NCBI RefSeq assembly: GCF_907165205.1 | Contig: NC_058189.1 | Span: 41,876,270-41,940,269, forward strand | Length of the DNA: 64,000 bases | Direction: 5' to 3' | Origin: Coccinella septempunctata | Taxonomy: Eukaryota > Arthropoda > Insecta > Coleoptera > Coccinellidae | Shown: positions 24,801-39,800 of the stretch, piece by piece | Layout of the letters: each line of letters opens with the position of its first letter | Numbering within the stretch: position 1 is the first letter of the stretch | The notes under the pieces: model-generated | The model's input: the letters and a program-made list of their open reading frames with translations, nothing else | Told to the model about the DNA's origin: nothing | Database searches by the model: none | Position numbers and translations under genes: made by a program

Positions 24801-27800
24801 TTCTAAATAAAAACTTCTCTATTGTGAAGTGTGAGAAACTCTCGTCAAGATATCCGGAAAGTTATTCGTCTTTCAAGGTACTTCTTCCTAATTCTGATTA
24901 CGAAAGAGCCCTTGACGGTTCAAACTGGCCTAATAAGGCCAGTGTTCATCGTTTTTTTCGCCCGAGAGCGGTGAACAATCAAGCAACTTAAAAGTTGTGA
25001 AAGATGCTTCCATTAAAATTTTACAATTGAATGCTCAATGCATCAAAAATAAAATAGTGACCGTGGAATCAATCTTGGCAGAGCGTGATCCTGAGATTGT
25101 AAGCATTGTAGAGCACTGGTGTGAGCAGGAAAATGTGAAAACCATGAACATTCCTGGTTATATACAAGCTGCCTGTTATTGTCGCCCAAATAGAGAACAT
25201 GGTGGATCAATAAAATCTACGTTAAGTCTGGGCTGCAAACGAAGAATTTGTGTGTATTCAGATTTTCGGAAGAAATGGGGTGCGAAATATGTGGAACAAT
25301 AGTGACTGTTAATAACATGCGGATGGGTATTCTGAGCGTCTACCGACCATGTTCTGGTAATATTGAAATTTTTCTTGATAGACTATCACTTGCATTGAAT
25401 CATTGTTGTGCTTCAACCGATAACATATTTGTGTGTGGTGATTTGAACATTGATTTTCTGAAGGACAAATGTATAAATTACAAATTACTTATTGATTTAA
25501 TGGAATGTTATGATCTACACATCTCATCTAACATTCCTACAAGAGTATTTACTGATATAACGGGTCATACGTCTGTGTCTAAAGTCGATTATATTCTAAA
25601 TAATGCAGATCCATCAATTTGTCATGCTGAGGTTTTTGAAGCGTTTCTGAGTGATCACCGAGCTATTTCGCTCGAACTGTCCATTGGCCCTGACTTGAGA
25701 AAAAACCTGTTACTAGGTTAGTGAGGAGTTTGAGTCAGAGGAACCTGTGCAAATTTGTTGATCAAATTCAAAATTGCAGTTTTGAAGATATTTACCTTCA
25801 CTCTAATGTTGAGCAACTTTGAAGTATGTTGCCCGCTAATCAGATATACCGATCATGTTCAAAATGTTAAAAAATGGGTCACCCCTGAAATTACGCATGC
25901 TAAACAAGAACTGAAGAAGATTCACTGGTTATATACAAATGTCAAAAGCCCATCTACCCTTGATTTATACAAAAAAGCCAAAGCTTCTTATAATATCTTA
26001 TTGAAAAGTGCCAAATATAACTTTCATAGTGCCCTTGTCGAAAGATCAGACAATAAAAATAAAACAGTGTGGACTTTGGTTAATGCTTTGACAGGCCGTA
26101 AGAGCGCGGAACAGAAGTCCATTTCATTGAAAATTGATGGTATTATGTATGAGGAGCCGAGAGTTTTAGCGGAAATATTCGCCAGCCATTTTACTTCTAT
26201 TGCTGGAGACCACCCTCTACCAGTATTATAAGGGTTCATTATCCTCTTCATGTACTACTTCAGGTATTCAGGCTCAAACTTTTTTCTTTCATCCAGTTTC
26301 AGAGCTTGAAGTTCACGATGTCTTGAGATCCCTCAAAAATAAAAAGAGTTCAGGCGTTGATCTAATCTCTGCGCGGGTTCTGAAGGTGATAGGATCAGAG
26401 ATAGAACAGCATTTCACTCATATTGTCAACTTATCAGTTGTTTCAGGTGCGTTTCCTCGGTTTATGAAAAAGGCAGTTGTTATTCCATTGCATAAAAAGA
26501 ATAGTACTCATGATATTTTGAATTACCGTCCCATATCCATCTTGAGTATATTCTCTAAGGTAATTGAAAGAATAGTGTTCAATAGAATGATGAAATACCT
26601 GGATAGGTATGAGATACTTGATAGTGCTCAGCATGGCTTCAGGCCTGGCCTCTCAACTCAAACTGGGGCTTTGCATTTTAGTGGATTTCATCTATGAATG
26701 CCTTATTGATGTTGGCGATTGTGTCGCAGGAATATTTTTCGACCTATCCCAGTCGTTTGATAGTCTCTCCCATAAATTCATTTTGAACAAATGCTATGAT
26801 TTTGGATTCAGGGGGGTGTTCCTAGACTGGATTCACAGTTATCTAACTGGTAGAACAGCTTCCGTGAGAGTTCAAGAAGTTGTATCCACTGAACATGATA
26901 TAGCGTTGGGTGTACCACAGGGATCGGTCCTGGGACCACTCCTCTTTCTGTTATTTATCAATGACCTATCTAAGAAGGAAAATTTTAAGACATTCTCGTG
27001 GAAACCGGGCTTTGCTGAGGATGATAAGAATAATTTTATTCGCTGACGATGCATCTATAGCTGTTTCTGCGAACACATTGGAGGAGTTACAGCGTTTGTG
27101 TGAACTTCTGGTCCAGAGCTTTGTGGAATGGTGCCAATTGAATGCTATTATGCTGAATGTCAGCAAGACTGAATTGGTTCATTTCTCACTGACAAATGTT
27201 GGTGTTCTAAAAAATTTGTAATACGTGTTGTAGACACCAGTATTCCTTCGAACAATAGCATCAAGTTCCTCGGTGTTCATATTGATCAACATCTGAAATG
27301 GAACACACATGTTGATGCAGTGTGCAAAAAAATTAATAGCTCCTACTATGCAATAGCAAGAATTAAGGATACGCTTCCTGTGAGACACCTTATAAGTACC
27401 TATTATAGCTTGGTGTCATTTGTGCTATAATATAATGTTATGGGGAAATTCCTCGGAAGTTAACAGGGCCTTCATAATTCAGAAAAGAATACTACGAATG
27501 ATGTTCGGTGCTGCTCCGCGGTCCTCTTGTAGACTTCTTTTTGTTGAGAAAGGTATCCTCACCTTGGCCTCCATTTTCATTTTGAAATGTCTCATATTCA
27601 TAAAGGAGAATGAGAGTTGTATTAACAAACTTTCTAGTTTTCACTCTCATAACACTAGAAACAAGGAAATAATATCCTATCCGAAACACAAAACTTCTAA
27701 GTTTGAGACGTCCCCGATGTATCAAAGTATTAAGCTCTTCAATCATCTTCCACTTAGTGTACAAACCTTAACTCTTAGTAAATATAAGAAAGTTGTCAAG

Positions 27801-30800
27801 ACATTGTTATTAAAAAAAGGGTATTACACGATAAATGAGTACATGTATAGTTTAGAAAATTCATTGTAAAATTGATTATTTCATCTATGACGTGTCCTAT
27901 ACATAAAATAGTTATGTCTGGAAGGATACTATCAATACAGAAACTGTGCAGTTTCAGTACAGCAATTTCTGTGTTGCATTCAGGTTGCACTTGTAATGCA
28001 GTATATGTACAGTTGCTTTGTAATGTGTTTGTTGGGAGTATACCTGGAAATAAACCAAGTCATTATAGAGCAGAATATATGAGGTTTTCTTACTGGTGTA
28101 ATGGCATCTTGTACATTCATTCATTCATTCATTGCTGTATCCCGTTACCGGGAATAAATCTACAAAAAGAAGAAGAAAAAAAAAAAAATTCGAACAGACT
28201 TGTAACTTCTTAGTGCTAGTTGCGACTGTGTGCCCTCCTGTGACTAAAGAGACCCAACCGTGACCTGCAGATCCTTCCACACTCAGGGCATGGATAGTCT
28301 CCAACCAGATCTGGCCGCCGCTGTATCCTTCTCGATTCTCCACTATAACTGTGGACCAAAGACCTCCACTGTGACCTGTCTAACGCTAGTTGTTCCCAGT
28401 TATGATTAGCATTAACTGATTTTAGGGATTGATGTAGTGTATCCTTAAACCGCTTATACTGGCCTCCTGGTTTCCGGGCTCCCTCAGTGAGTTCGCCGTA
28501 TAGAGCTATTTTGGGGAGTCTTGTGTCTTGCATCCTCAGAATGTGGCCGCTCCATCTGAGTCGGGCCCTCGTTACTTGAGTCTCAATTGTTGTACAACTC
28601 GCGCGCTGCAAGACTTCTGCATTCGAAACTTTGTGGAACCATCTGATGTGCATTATCTGTCTTAGATGACGTTGCTGCGTCTGTTCAAGCTGTTTAATAT
28701 GTCGCCTGTAGGGAGTCCAGCTTTCGCTTCCGTTAAGAAGCGTTGGGAGGACCACTGCTCTGTAAACAGCTGTCTTGGTCTTCAGATTGAGGTCGTGATT
28801 TTGGAACACTCTGTCCTTCAGCTTCCAGAATGCCCGTGATGCCGAATTGATACGGTTGTGTATTTCCGTGTCAAGGTTAGCCCTAGTATTTATGAAGCTT
28901 CCCAAGTATTTGAACTGCTCAACCTGTTCTAGAGTTTCATTGTCCAGGCTGATATCTGTTTGAAGGCTTTCTGGCGGACTTACCAGGATTTTGGTCTTGT
29001 CAATATTGAGTCTAAGGCCTAAAGCTTCTTATATATGTTTATAGGTGTCCATCATTATCTGTAGATCCTCTGAGCTGCTAGCGATGAGTGAACAGTCGTC
29101 TGCATATTGAAGTTCCGTGATAAACTTGGTACGGGTTTTTGCTCTGAGGCGCTTCAGGTTAAACAGGCCTCCATCAAATCTGAATCTTATCCCAACACCT
29201 CTTACGGGCATGCTCATGTCAGCAATTATCGATACAGCTATGGCGAAAATATTGAACAGTAAAGGCGCTAATACGCAGCCTTGTTTTATTCCAGAGTTGG
29301 TTGAGAAATGGTCGGTTGTAGAGCCATTATGCTGTATTCTAGCGGTGTTGTTGGTATGAAGGCTTTTACACACTGCTAGGAATTTTTCGGGTACTCCTAG
29401 ACGTGCCATGATTTTCCAGAGCGCTCTCCGATTCACCGAATCGAATGCCTTACTTAGATCGATGTAGGCTGTATAGATCCTTGATTGTTGTTCACGGGCC
29501 TTCTCTTGTAGCTGTCGAAGTGTAAAAATTAGGTCCACCGTACCTCGATTTGGTCGAAAGCCGCACTGGGATTCAGGTAAAAGCCTCTCTAAGAGTGGAA
29601 CCAGACGATTAGCCATAATCTTCGAGAGAATTTTACCGGCCACATTAAGCAACGATATGCCCCTGTAATTGTTGCAATTCGACGTATCGCCTTTGTTCTT
29701 ATAGAGGTTGATAACTAAAGCGTCTCTGAAGTCTTGTGGCACATCTCCCTGTTCCCAGATCTTGCGGAATAGTATTAGGAGACTATTGACAATGTCCTCA
29801 TCCAAGGCTTTGAATATCTCCGCCGGAATGCCGTCTAGACCAGGGGACTTATCATTTTTCATATTTTTAATCGCGCTTATGATTTCCGACATTGAAATTT
29901 CGTCATCAAGCGATGTCATCGGACTATACGCGGGAAGCAGTTCTAAAATGGATAAATCCGAGTCGTTATTTTGATTCAAGACCTGTGAGTAATGCTCCTT
30001 CCATCTTTCTTGTACATACAAAAATAATGAAACATCCTGAATATACCTAACAAAAAGATCCATGTCGTTATGGAACACCCTGTAACATATTGTCATATCA
30101 TTGTTATGACCTCTCATAAAAAACTCAAATAATATCAAAGAACACCCTGTGTACATAATCATAAATTCATCATATATGTGGGAACTTCTAGTATTATATA
30201 AATTATGAATATGAATGAAAGCAACCTGTATTTCGGAAACTGATCCACGTCGTCATAGAACACCTTGTAAAAGATCGGAACTAAATGAAATAGTTTGAAG
30301 TCGGAAGGTTAACTAAATTCCGACTTTGAAGTTGGAATTTTTTTGAATTCCGATTTTAATCCCGGAATTTTTTTAAATTCTGACTTTAATCTCGGAATTT
30401 GACCAGATTCCGAATCCATGCAATGTCGGACGAAACACGAAAAATATTTTTAAACTATTATGTGGCTTTTTCTACGTTTGAACTGAAAAATTTTCACATT
30501 AAAAAAAAATTACACTTTGAAAGTTGGTTATTCATGATAAAAATTGAACTGATAATTATTCTACATCAGTAAATACCTAAGATACGAATTTTGGGCGTTA
30601 GTTTTTACTTACTCTACATTCACAGCTTTATGACTAACGTAATTTTCTACGAAACACCTATTGTTTTGCCAATACTTCCTTTCTTGTCATGAAATATTGA
30701 TCTTTTCAGGTGGCTAGAGAAATAATTCTGGCTAAGGCAGAAACACGGGAAAGAAGACAGAAAAAATTAGAACATTTCTTCAGAGAGGCCTATGCTCTTA

Positions 30801-33800
30801 CATTCGGCCTCAGACCTGGTGAAAGGAGAAGAAGATCTACCACCAGTATCGACGGCGAAGTAGTAACAGTCATGCGAACATCTCTCACTAAATCTGAATT
30901 TGCCAACGCACTAGGGATGAAACCGGAGGCAGTTTTCGTGAAGAAAATGTTCAATATTGTAGATAAGGATGGAGATGGTCGAATATCTTTTCAGGTAAGA
31001 ACAAATATGATGTCTGGTAGTTTTGGCCAAGATCGGTCAGATTCTGATAACGCCTCCATTTCTAGGAATTCTTAGATACAGTGGTTCTATTTTCTCGAGG
31101 AAAAACTGAGGACAAACTCCGTATTATTTTCGATATGTGTGATAACGATGGCAACGGTGTGATAGATAAAGGAGAACTATCCGAAATGTTGAGATCTCTG
31201 GTCGAGATAGCGCGTACTACTAGCTTATCAGACGATCATGTAACTGAACTTATAGATGGCATGTTTCAGGTAAGACTATTTTCGAATGACTTCAATACAT
31301 TGTTTGAAAAGTAAAGAAAGGACCCCGCACACTTACTTAGGAAAAGCGGGTCCAGTGAATTTTCCCCATTTTTACATATTATATTTATATCAACCTTAAG
31401 AACAATATATCAGATTTTCACGAAGGTCTTACATCCGGTTTGTTCTATGGGGCGTTCCAAAATTGTAGCTACGGAAAAATGAATCTTTAAATTTTTATGA
31501 TAATTCTTCTAATTTTCAGAATTTCATCATGATGCCTTGGGTTCTGAATAACAAGATATCACAGATATCCAAACACTGCCCACCACGTTAAGTTTCGTTA
31601 TACAGGCTGTTCCATGAAGCTGTATAAGTAATTGAATATAACTTTGTTAGTGACTTTGGGACCACCCTGAGTTTTTCAAAATATGATACCATGATGTGTG
31701 TCCACCTCTGTAGGAAGTTTCATTAATGTACAAAGAACAGTTGGAAAATTATTCAGGTTTAAATTCGGATTTCATACAATTTTTCTTTAAAACTTATCTG
31801 TAGTTGAGATTACTGTCAATTATTTGATTTTTATGAATTCTGTAGGCTACTTAAACGGTTGGTTGCCTTTCCTTCTGTTAAGTAGTTTTCAGTTAGTTGT
31901 TTTTTTAATCGTTGCGACCATTATTGGTATAAAGTTATAGAAAGTTAATGTGAAAAGACAGCAACGAATGCGCGAAATAGATATGCATGCTTCCTATGTG
32001 ATCATGAGTTTTCATTAAATAACCTCAGACGAATAGATAGAGAAGATGATGTCGATGAAAGAAATCTGGCTGTTTTGAAGCGTGAAGTATTAGAATTACC
32101 GGTAGTGGAAGTAACCCAGTTAACGAGATTGTGCATTAATTGCATTAATTGTTTGAAAGAGATAACTGAAGAAATCAACGACATAAATGATGATTCTGCA
32201 GTACCAGTTAACTTAAATACTTTGCGTCAAACTCCAAGTCATGCGTGCTTCATTTGCAATGAAGACGGTGGTGATCTCTGCAGGTTAACACTGAAGTGCA
32301 GAGTGAAAATTTTCATAGCACATGGCATATATTAGTGAGAATGCTAGAATTTGCAGACACCACATGAATGAGGATCTTTTTATACCTCGTCCTCTCCTTG
32401 TTGGTTTATACTATACCAAGAAAAACATTAGAATGAACGGAATTCAAATCTCTACATTTCTACAAAAAAATGCACGAATGCCATGGAGAAGCCCTTAAAT
32501 GGAGGTATCATGACGAGAAGGATTTTCTTCTTCTTCGCGTACCATCTCCTAACGGAGGTTGGCTACCAACATAGCTATGCGCACTTTATTTGCAGCTGCA
32601 CGGAACAGTTCGTTGGAAGTCATTGAAAACCATTCTCTGAGATTTCTCAACCATGATGTTCTTCTTCTACCCTGACAACGCCTTCCCTGAATTTTTCCTC
32701 CCATAATATTCTGCAGCAATTGATATTTGGGACCTCTTATTATGTGTGCAAAATATTCTAGTTTTCTTCTCTTTAGAGTTTTATAAATCTCCTCCTCCTT
32801 GTTCATACGACGCAGCACCTCGACATTTGTAACTCTGTCGACCCACGAAATCCGCAACATGCGACGATAGCACCATCTCTCAAAAGCTACCAGTTTGTTT
32901 ATTTCAGCTGTTTTTAATGTCCATGCCTCGGCACCATACAACAGAGTTGAAAATACATAGCATCGAAGTATTCTCATCCTCAATTTTAAGTTAATGTCCT
33001 TGCTGCAAAGAAACTTCTTGAGTTTGATGAAAGATTTTCTGGCTATCTCAATTCTAGTTTTAATTTCTTGCAACTGTTCAGCATTCTCATTTATTATTGT
33101 ACCTAAATATCTATAGTGTTGAACTCTTTCAATTGGAGTGTTATCAATTGTTAAGTTTACGTCTATATTTTGTTGTTTTGTGATAACCATATACTTCGTT
33201 TTCTTCAAATTCATGTTTAGTCCAAATTGTGTGCAAGAGTCATTTATTCTTTGTAGCAGATTTTGCAGATCTTCAATGCTGTCTGTTGTTATCACCGTAT
33301 CGTCGGCATATCTAAGGTTGTTGAGTTGTTGACCGTTTATTTTTATTCCCTCATCTCCCTCTGCAAGAGCTTCCTCGAAGATTGCTTCACTGTAGATATT
33401 GAAAAGGAGAGGAGACAAAATGCACCCCTGCCGAACACCACGCTGTATCTCTACACTTTCAGATAAACTACAATCCACTCTTACACTAGCCGTTTGTCCC
33501 CAGTACAGGTTTGCTATCAGCCTTATGTCTCGAGCATCAATATTCTTTCTTTGTAATATCCCTATCAGTTTTTCATGTTGAACTCTATCAAATGCTTTTT
33601 CAAAGTCTATAAAACAAACATATATATCCTGATTTACGTCCAGACATCTCTGCATTAGAACATTCAATCCAAATAGTGCCTCCCTTGTACCCATTCCCTT
33701 CCTGAAACCTAGCTGGTTATCACTTATTTCCACATCTATTTTTGAATACATTCTATTGTGAACGATACGCAATAAAACTTTAAGTGTGTGGCTCATCAGT

Positions 33801-36800
33801 GAAATTGTTCGGTACTCCGAACAACATTTGGCATTTGGTTTTTTGGGCAGCGTTATAAATGTAGATTTGAGCCACTCTTTAGGAATTATGCCCGTCGCAT
33901 ATACAGCGTTAAAGAGATCAACCATGATGTCGATGGAGTCATTGTCAATTAACTTAAGGAATTCGATGGGAATTTCATCGGGACCACTTGCTTTTCCACT
34001 TTTGGTCTGTTGGATGGCATGAATCACTTCTTCTTTAAGAATTTCTGGTCCTGTGTTCTCGACAAAATCAAGAGTTAATTCCGGTCTATTGTCGTGAAAA
34101 ATGGTTTTGATGTAATTGGTCCATTCTGCAAGTTGTTCGTTGATATCTGTTAAGAGCTTCCCTTCCTTATTTTTCAGTACGGTGGATACTTTATGCCTTT
34201 TCAGACCTGTCATTTCTTTGATTTTCCTATGCATGTTGAAACTATCATACTTCCTTTCATATTCCTCCACCTCCTCACAGCTTCTCTTCAACCACTCTTC
34301 TTTTGCATGTTTGATTTTAATTTTAATTTCCAAGTTTAGTCTAGCATATTCACTAATGTTATTCTTATTTTGTCTTCTCTCGTCCATAAGTTTTAAAATT
34401 TCTTCGTTCATCCACAATTGTTTTGCTTCGCGTTTTTTTGGTAGATTTAAACTTGCCTTTTCCATGGTATTCCGAATGCAGTTCCATTTAAGATTGACAT
34501 CTGTGTGATTAAAACTGGTTTGTGTTAAGTTTTTCAAATTTTTGTTAATTTCTTCTTCTGCTTTTTGTTGTACTACTGGGTCTTTCAAAGAAGAGACATT
34601 AATGGATTTCTTTGTAGTTTTAGGTTTTATTTTCTTGAATTTTAGCTTAATTTTTGCTATTAGAGGATTATGATCAGAGTTGATATCTGCTCCCGGGTAA
34701 GTTTTTACTGATTTAACAGAGTTCTTATATCGTTCTTTTATCAGAATAAAATCGATCTGATTTCGTACTATACCTCTGATTCCATCTGCAGGGGACTTCC
34801 ATGTGTAGAGTCTTCGATTGGGAAGTTTAAAAAACGTATTCGTAATTATCAAATTCTCGGTTTGACAGAATTCTACTAGCCGATCTCCCCGTTCATTACG
34901 CCGCCCAAGTCCAAACTTTCCTACGCAATTCTCAACTTCGCCCTGTCCCACTTTGGCATTGAAGTCACCTAGTATAATTGTGAGCTCATGGTTTTTTGTT
35001 GTTTGGAGTGCTTCTCTGAGTTCTTCATAAAACGTTTCAATTTCTTGATCACTCTTTTCTGCAGTAGGCGCATAGACTTGCAAAACATTAACTGGTGTTG
35101 GACTTGCTTGGAGCTTCAGCATCATAACTCTGTCAGAAAGAGGTGTGAAACCGATAACTGATTTATCTATCATTCTGTCAACAATTATTGCTACGCCATA
35201 TCTATGATTTGGGTCATTATTCCCAGAGAAGTACATTGTGGAGGATTTTACTGATGAGGAATTCAAAGTCTGTTGTGCAATTACAAAAGACGAATTTCAT
35301 GATTTGTTTAGGCAGTGTTTGCCAGTTCCCGAAGATGAAACTAAATCAAAGCACATTTCTAAGAAAGATCTTCTCACTTTTGTGTGCAAAATAAAACAAG
35401 GATTGTCAGATGATTTATATAAATTGACATTTCAAGTAATGAACTAAAACCGGAATGATTTGGCAACAATATTTTAATTATATATACACGAGTGAAATTT
35501 TTCACAAAGTTCGACATACTTTTATAGTGTAATATTTAAAAAAATATGCATCCTTAGAGTGCACAAAGATACAACAACCTGGAATGATAATACTGTTTTT
35601 TTCTATATAAACAGATTTTGAGATAGCGAAATGAGGAGACTAGTGACACCGAATTATTTCCATCCTGTACATTCCTGAATAGAAACACCTTTTGACCGAC
35701 AATACCTATCAAAATAATTATAATGAATGAAAACCTATATTCCTTGACATCAATATCAACTACAGATAAGTTTTAAAGAAAAATTGTATGAAATCCGAAT
35801 TTAAACCTGAATAATTTTGCAACTGTTCTTTGTACATTAATGAAACTTCCTACAGAGGTGGACATACATCATGGTATCATATTTTGAAAAACTCAGGGTG
35901 GTCCCAAAGTCACTAACAAAGTTACATTCAATTACTTATACAGCTTCATGGAACAGCCTGTATAACGAAACTTAACGTGGTGGGCAGTGTTTGGATATCT
36001 GTGATATCTTGTTATTCAGAACCCAAGGCATCATGATGAAATTCTGAAAATTAGAAGAATTATCATCAAAATTTAAAGAATAATTTTTCCGTAGCTGCAA
36101 TTTTGGAACGCCCTATAGAACAAACCGGATGTAAGACCTTCGTGAAAATCTGATATATTGTTCTTGAGGTTGATATAAATAAAATATGTAAAAATGGGGA
36201 AAATTCACTGGACCCGCTTTTCCTAAGTAAGTGTGCGGGGTCCTTTGTAAGCGATATCCAATATACGGCTGTCTAAAATGTTTATTTTTTCTACAAGCGT
36301 GCGCGTTCAAATATTTTGCTACACACACTTCAAGTTATAAAGAGTCGCTTCCTTGCACTGAAATATTGAAGAGTAATTTATATTCTCTATGCATCGAACG
36401 CCAACGATGAGATGAATATGGAGACGACATGCTTAATTACGATTTTCATCAAAGATTGTAGAGGAGAAAGATAGGAAACGCCCTCATATCTCTGGTACTA
36501 AAGAACTAAAGACCGACTAAATTTTGGCCTGTGTTTGCTACATTTGTCAATGAGATGGCGCTGAAAACGTAATGTCAATACGTGACTCTAACGAGACAGT
36601 GGCGACAATTGTGGTCTCGTTTTTCATCGTTTTTGCGATAACAATTAATTCACCTGAGATATTATCATTGATAAGATTCCATGTGCCTGCGAGGAGAACT
36701 CGTTCTGCAATTATGTTCAATTTACCCTTGATTTCATGCACCACCAGATTCCCCCTTGCATGTATGCTTAGTTTGGCGAATGAAGTGAATATATTTCTGG

Positions 36801-39800
36801 ATATTGACTGGAGTCAATCACAAAGTACATTTCGAAGATCACTGATAAATCATCTCATTGATTTTTCCTTATAACATGAGAGTTTTTTCTCTTTGATATT
36901 ATTTCAATAGACAATGTGTTCAGTCCCCGGCAGCGGGTAATTATCTGTTTGTATTTGTTTGTTGCGGCGTTTCATTTGAACTATTTTTTCATGGGTTAGG
37001 TAGTGTTCTCTATTTTATATTATGAGAAGTATAAAAATGATGTTATCCATGTAATGAGATCTATATGGTCTGTTTGGGTAAAAATAAATAAATCAATAAA
37101 TAAATAAATAAACATGACGGATTTGGTCACGTGACGTGATATGACATGACCCAATCCACATTACGAATTACAGATCATAGCATTGTCATATGTTATTCTG
37201 AGCCGCCATATTCTTGCAAAATTTCCAATTGTCGCCACTCTCTTGTAGGAGTCACTGTAACTGTCAATACAGAGAAACTGTTTGATAACACTTTCTATTC
37301 TATTCTTTGCATTGAATTTCAATATCGACTTTGTTGATATCAGAAATCAAACATCCTGAGCGACAAAATAAAAGTATAGTTTTGTATTGTAATAAGGATG
37401 TTAGTTTTCATCTGAACATTATTTGGAATCAATCGATATCAATGGAATACACTGTCGGGTGTGCTATATTTTCATTTGAAATTCATAAAAAATTTACAAA
37501 AATTTGAAAATAGAGCTTTGAATAGGACACAAAAGTATATGGCGATCTGTTATATGTCAAAGTTGTTATTTCTACGCAATATATTTTTTCGAATTGATAA
37601 ACTTTGTACAATTTATATGAGAGATTAATATGAACCAATATACAATATACCAACATAGCACACACATTTCAGTTCTTTACATAGTATTCACAGAATTTTC
37701 AGAACTACAATTAAAAAAACCTTATAGAGGTATACAAGACAGGTCTTTTTTTATGATTCCTTTATGATATAGTCTCTTTATGACACAATATACAAATTGA
37801 TTAATGAATGCCCTTCAAGCAAGGGATACTTCCTGCACACAATTTACGTGGATGAACAGGTCTCGATGAACATATACTAGTTTTAATACTATATTTTCCA
37901 TTTCAAAGTAAAACATCTTATTTCGGAAAATTAGTTTTATTTGATCCACAGTGCATCATGATCCACAGTCCACCATGCAATAGTTTTTTAACGATATTTT
38001 GAGGTTGTTAACAAGAAATTATACAAAAAATGTAATAATCGGCAACTAAAAGGACTAGATAAACAAAAATCAGTACCACAACCAGAACCATTGAACTCAA
38101 TAAATATAATTAAGTAGTTCAATGTGCAAAAAAACCTCTTTGATCAAAATGGCCATCTGAAATCTTACAAAATTTCATATTTTTCTGCAAATCGCCCTTC
38201 AATATTTTAGCAGTCTTAGAGTCTTAGTAACACATTCAAAACACAGATGGCGCTCACATCACTTTAATCGCTTCGTTTTCCATATGTTTACTCTATAATC
38301 TGTGGACTGTCATTATACATATATGAAATAATAAAATCACATTCGATATGTTTCGTATAATGGATATATTTATATATCTCAAGCGCTTGTAAAAAAATAT
38401 TGTTCCTAACTATTGCGGAAAGTGTCTTACCTACGCTGCTTGACCTCGCGAAACTGCAGTTTTGTGCGGACAAGTACTACTTTCTGCACTTGTTAGAAAA
38501 ATAACTAGGTATTTCCTTACAAATACGGAACGTGATATTTTTCGGTTCGCTGTGAATTAAGGAGGAAAATTACATACATTTCACGTATACATTGGAAACT
38601 TCATTTTTTGTACGAACTACCATACAGTTTGTTCAAGAGTATATTTCGACGATATGTTTCTGTCGAGGGCCATCTTCAGGTCAATGAAAAAGTAAATTTT
38701 TCAAATAAAGAACTTTTAATTACGTTTCAAGCTTTTCAAAGCTGGCTTAAGAATAAAACATAAATTGAACAAATGAAATTAATCTGAAAAATGTTAAGGA
38801 AACATTATGTACGAACTCATTGATGATTGATGATATATGAAAACTTTAATTGAAAGCTTGTCAATAAAATGTTGAACCCATTGAAAAACATAGAAATGAA
38901 AAAATCAACTAAAAAGATTAACATAATATGTATATTTCAATACAAGACATATATTAAGAATTCGAAGCCACATTCACTCGAACAACTTTCTATTGAATGG
39001 TAGTCGGCAATTATTTTTTTTTCCTTCCATAAACGATTATTTTTAATGACTGGCAATACTCTTAACTATCTAACAATAAAATTATCTACTGTTATAGGAT
39101 GCCGGTTTGCAACACAAGAATTTTTTAACCTATTCAGATTTCAAAGAGATGATGAAGGAATACAAAGGCGATTTTGTTGCTATTGGTTTGGATTGTAAAG
39201 GTGCTAAACAGAATTTTTTGGATACTTCAACAAACGTAGCTAGGTATACTGTAGGGAAAGCCCTTTCTTCACAAGACTGATTTGAGTTTTTTGTTAGAAT
39301 GACAAGTTTCCACATAGAGCCCTCAACAGAATCGGAAAGGGGTGCTCTAAGAGCTAAATGGGACGGATTGATCACTTTCTTGGAGGAAAACAGGCAAAAT
39401 ATTTTCTATTTATTCATTTTTTATGTGGTTACTATTGCCCTTTTCGTGGAGAGATTTATTCGTAAGTATTATATTATACCATACTGTATACAAGTTTTTC
39501 TTAGTTAGTGCTGTACACACCAGAGCCGAACATCTCAACTGGAGACCTTTAGGCTAGCCGCACATTGAACGCAGTGTAGCCTAGCACAGCATAGCGGAGT
39601 AACTACATAGGAAAACTATTCCTGTGCTCTGCCTGAATGATGGCAGCATATTGATAGTAGCTTAGCCTAGCAAAGCATAGGAGAAGTACCATGGAACTAT
39701 AGAGGAATGCGCACATATTGCCTATAGATAGTTAGTTGTTTCTTTGTCCTTAGTTAGTTTCTTACAAAAATGTGGATCCAGCCGATACGCTGAACCTACT

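Larger units (their letters stand above)
31319..36243. mobile_element. DNA transposon with about 490-bp terminal inverted repeats
   Basis: The left arm (31319-31811) and right arm (35756-36243) are inverted copies at roughly 97 percent identity by eye, starting AAGGACCCCGCACACTTACT. Between them, split by an RTE insertion, are remains of a transposase-like protein: HACFICNEDGGDLCRL (32241-32288) and, after the RTE, VEDFTDEEFKVCCAITKDEF (35239-35298) with KDLLTFVCKIKQGLSDDLYK. That layout, a Cys pair then an HTH before a DDE domain, is familiar from insect DDE-4-type transposases. The nuclease itself is absent, so the copy is defective. The target duplication could not be fixed. It starts 50 bp after Duox exon 10. 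Confidence 0.75.

Noticed and set aside
30060..30270. Repeated ACACCCTGT blocks, possibly mariner ends
   Set aside because: Three scattered matches without paired inverted ends or TA borders.
33138..34508. Plus-strand frames
   Set aside because: Antisense shadows of the RTE reverse-transcriptase frame.
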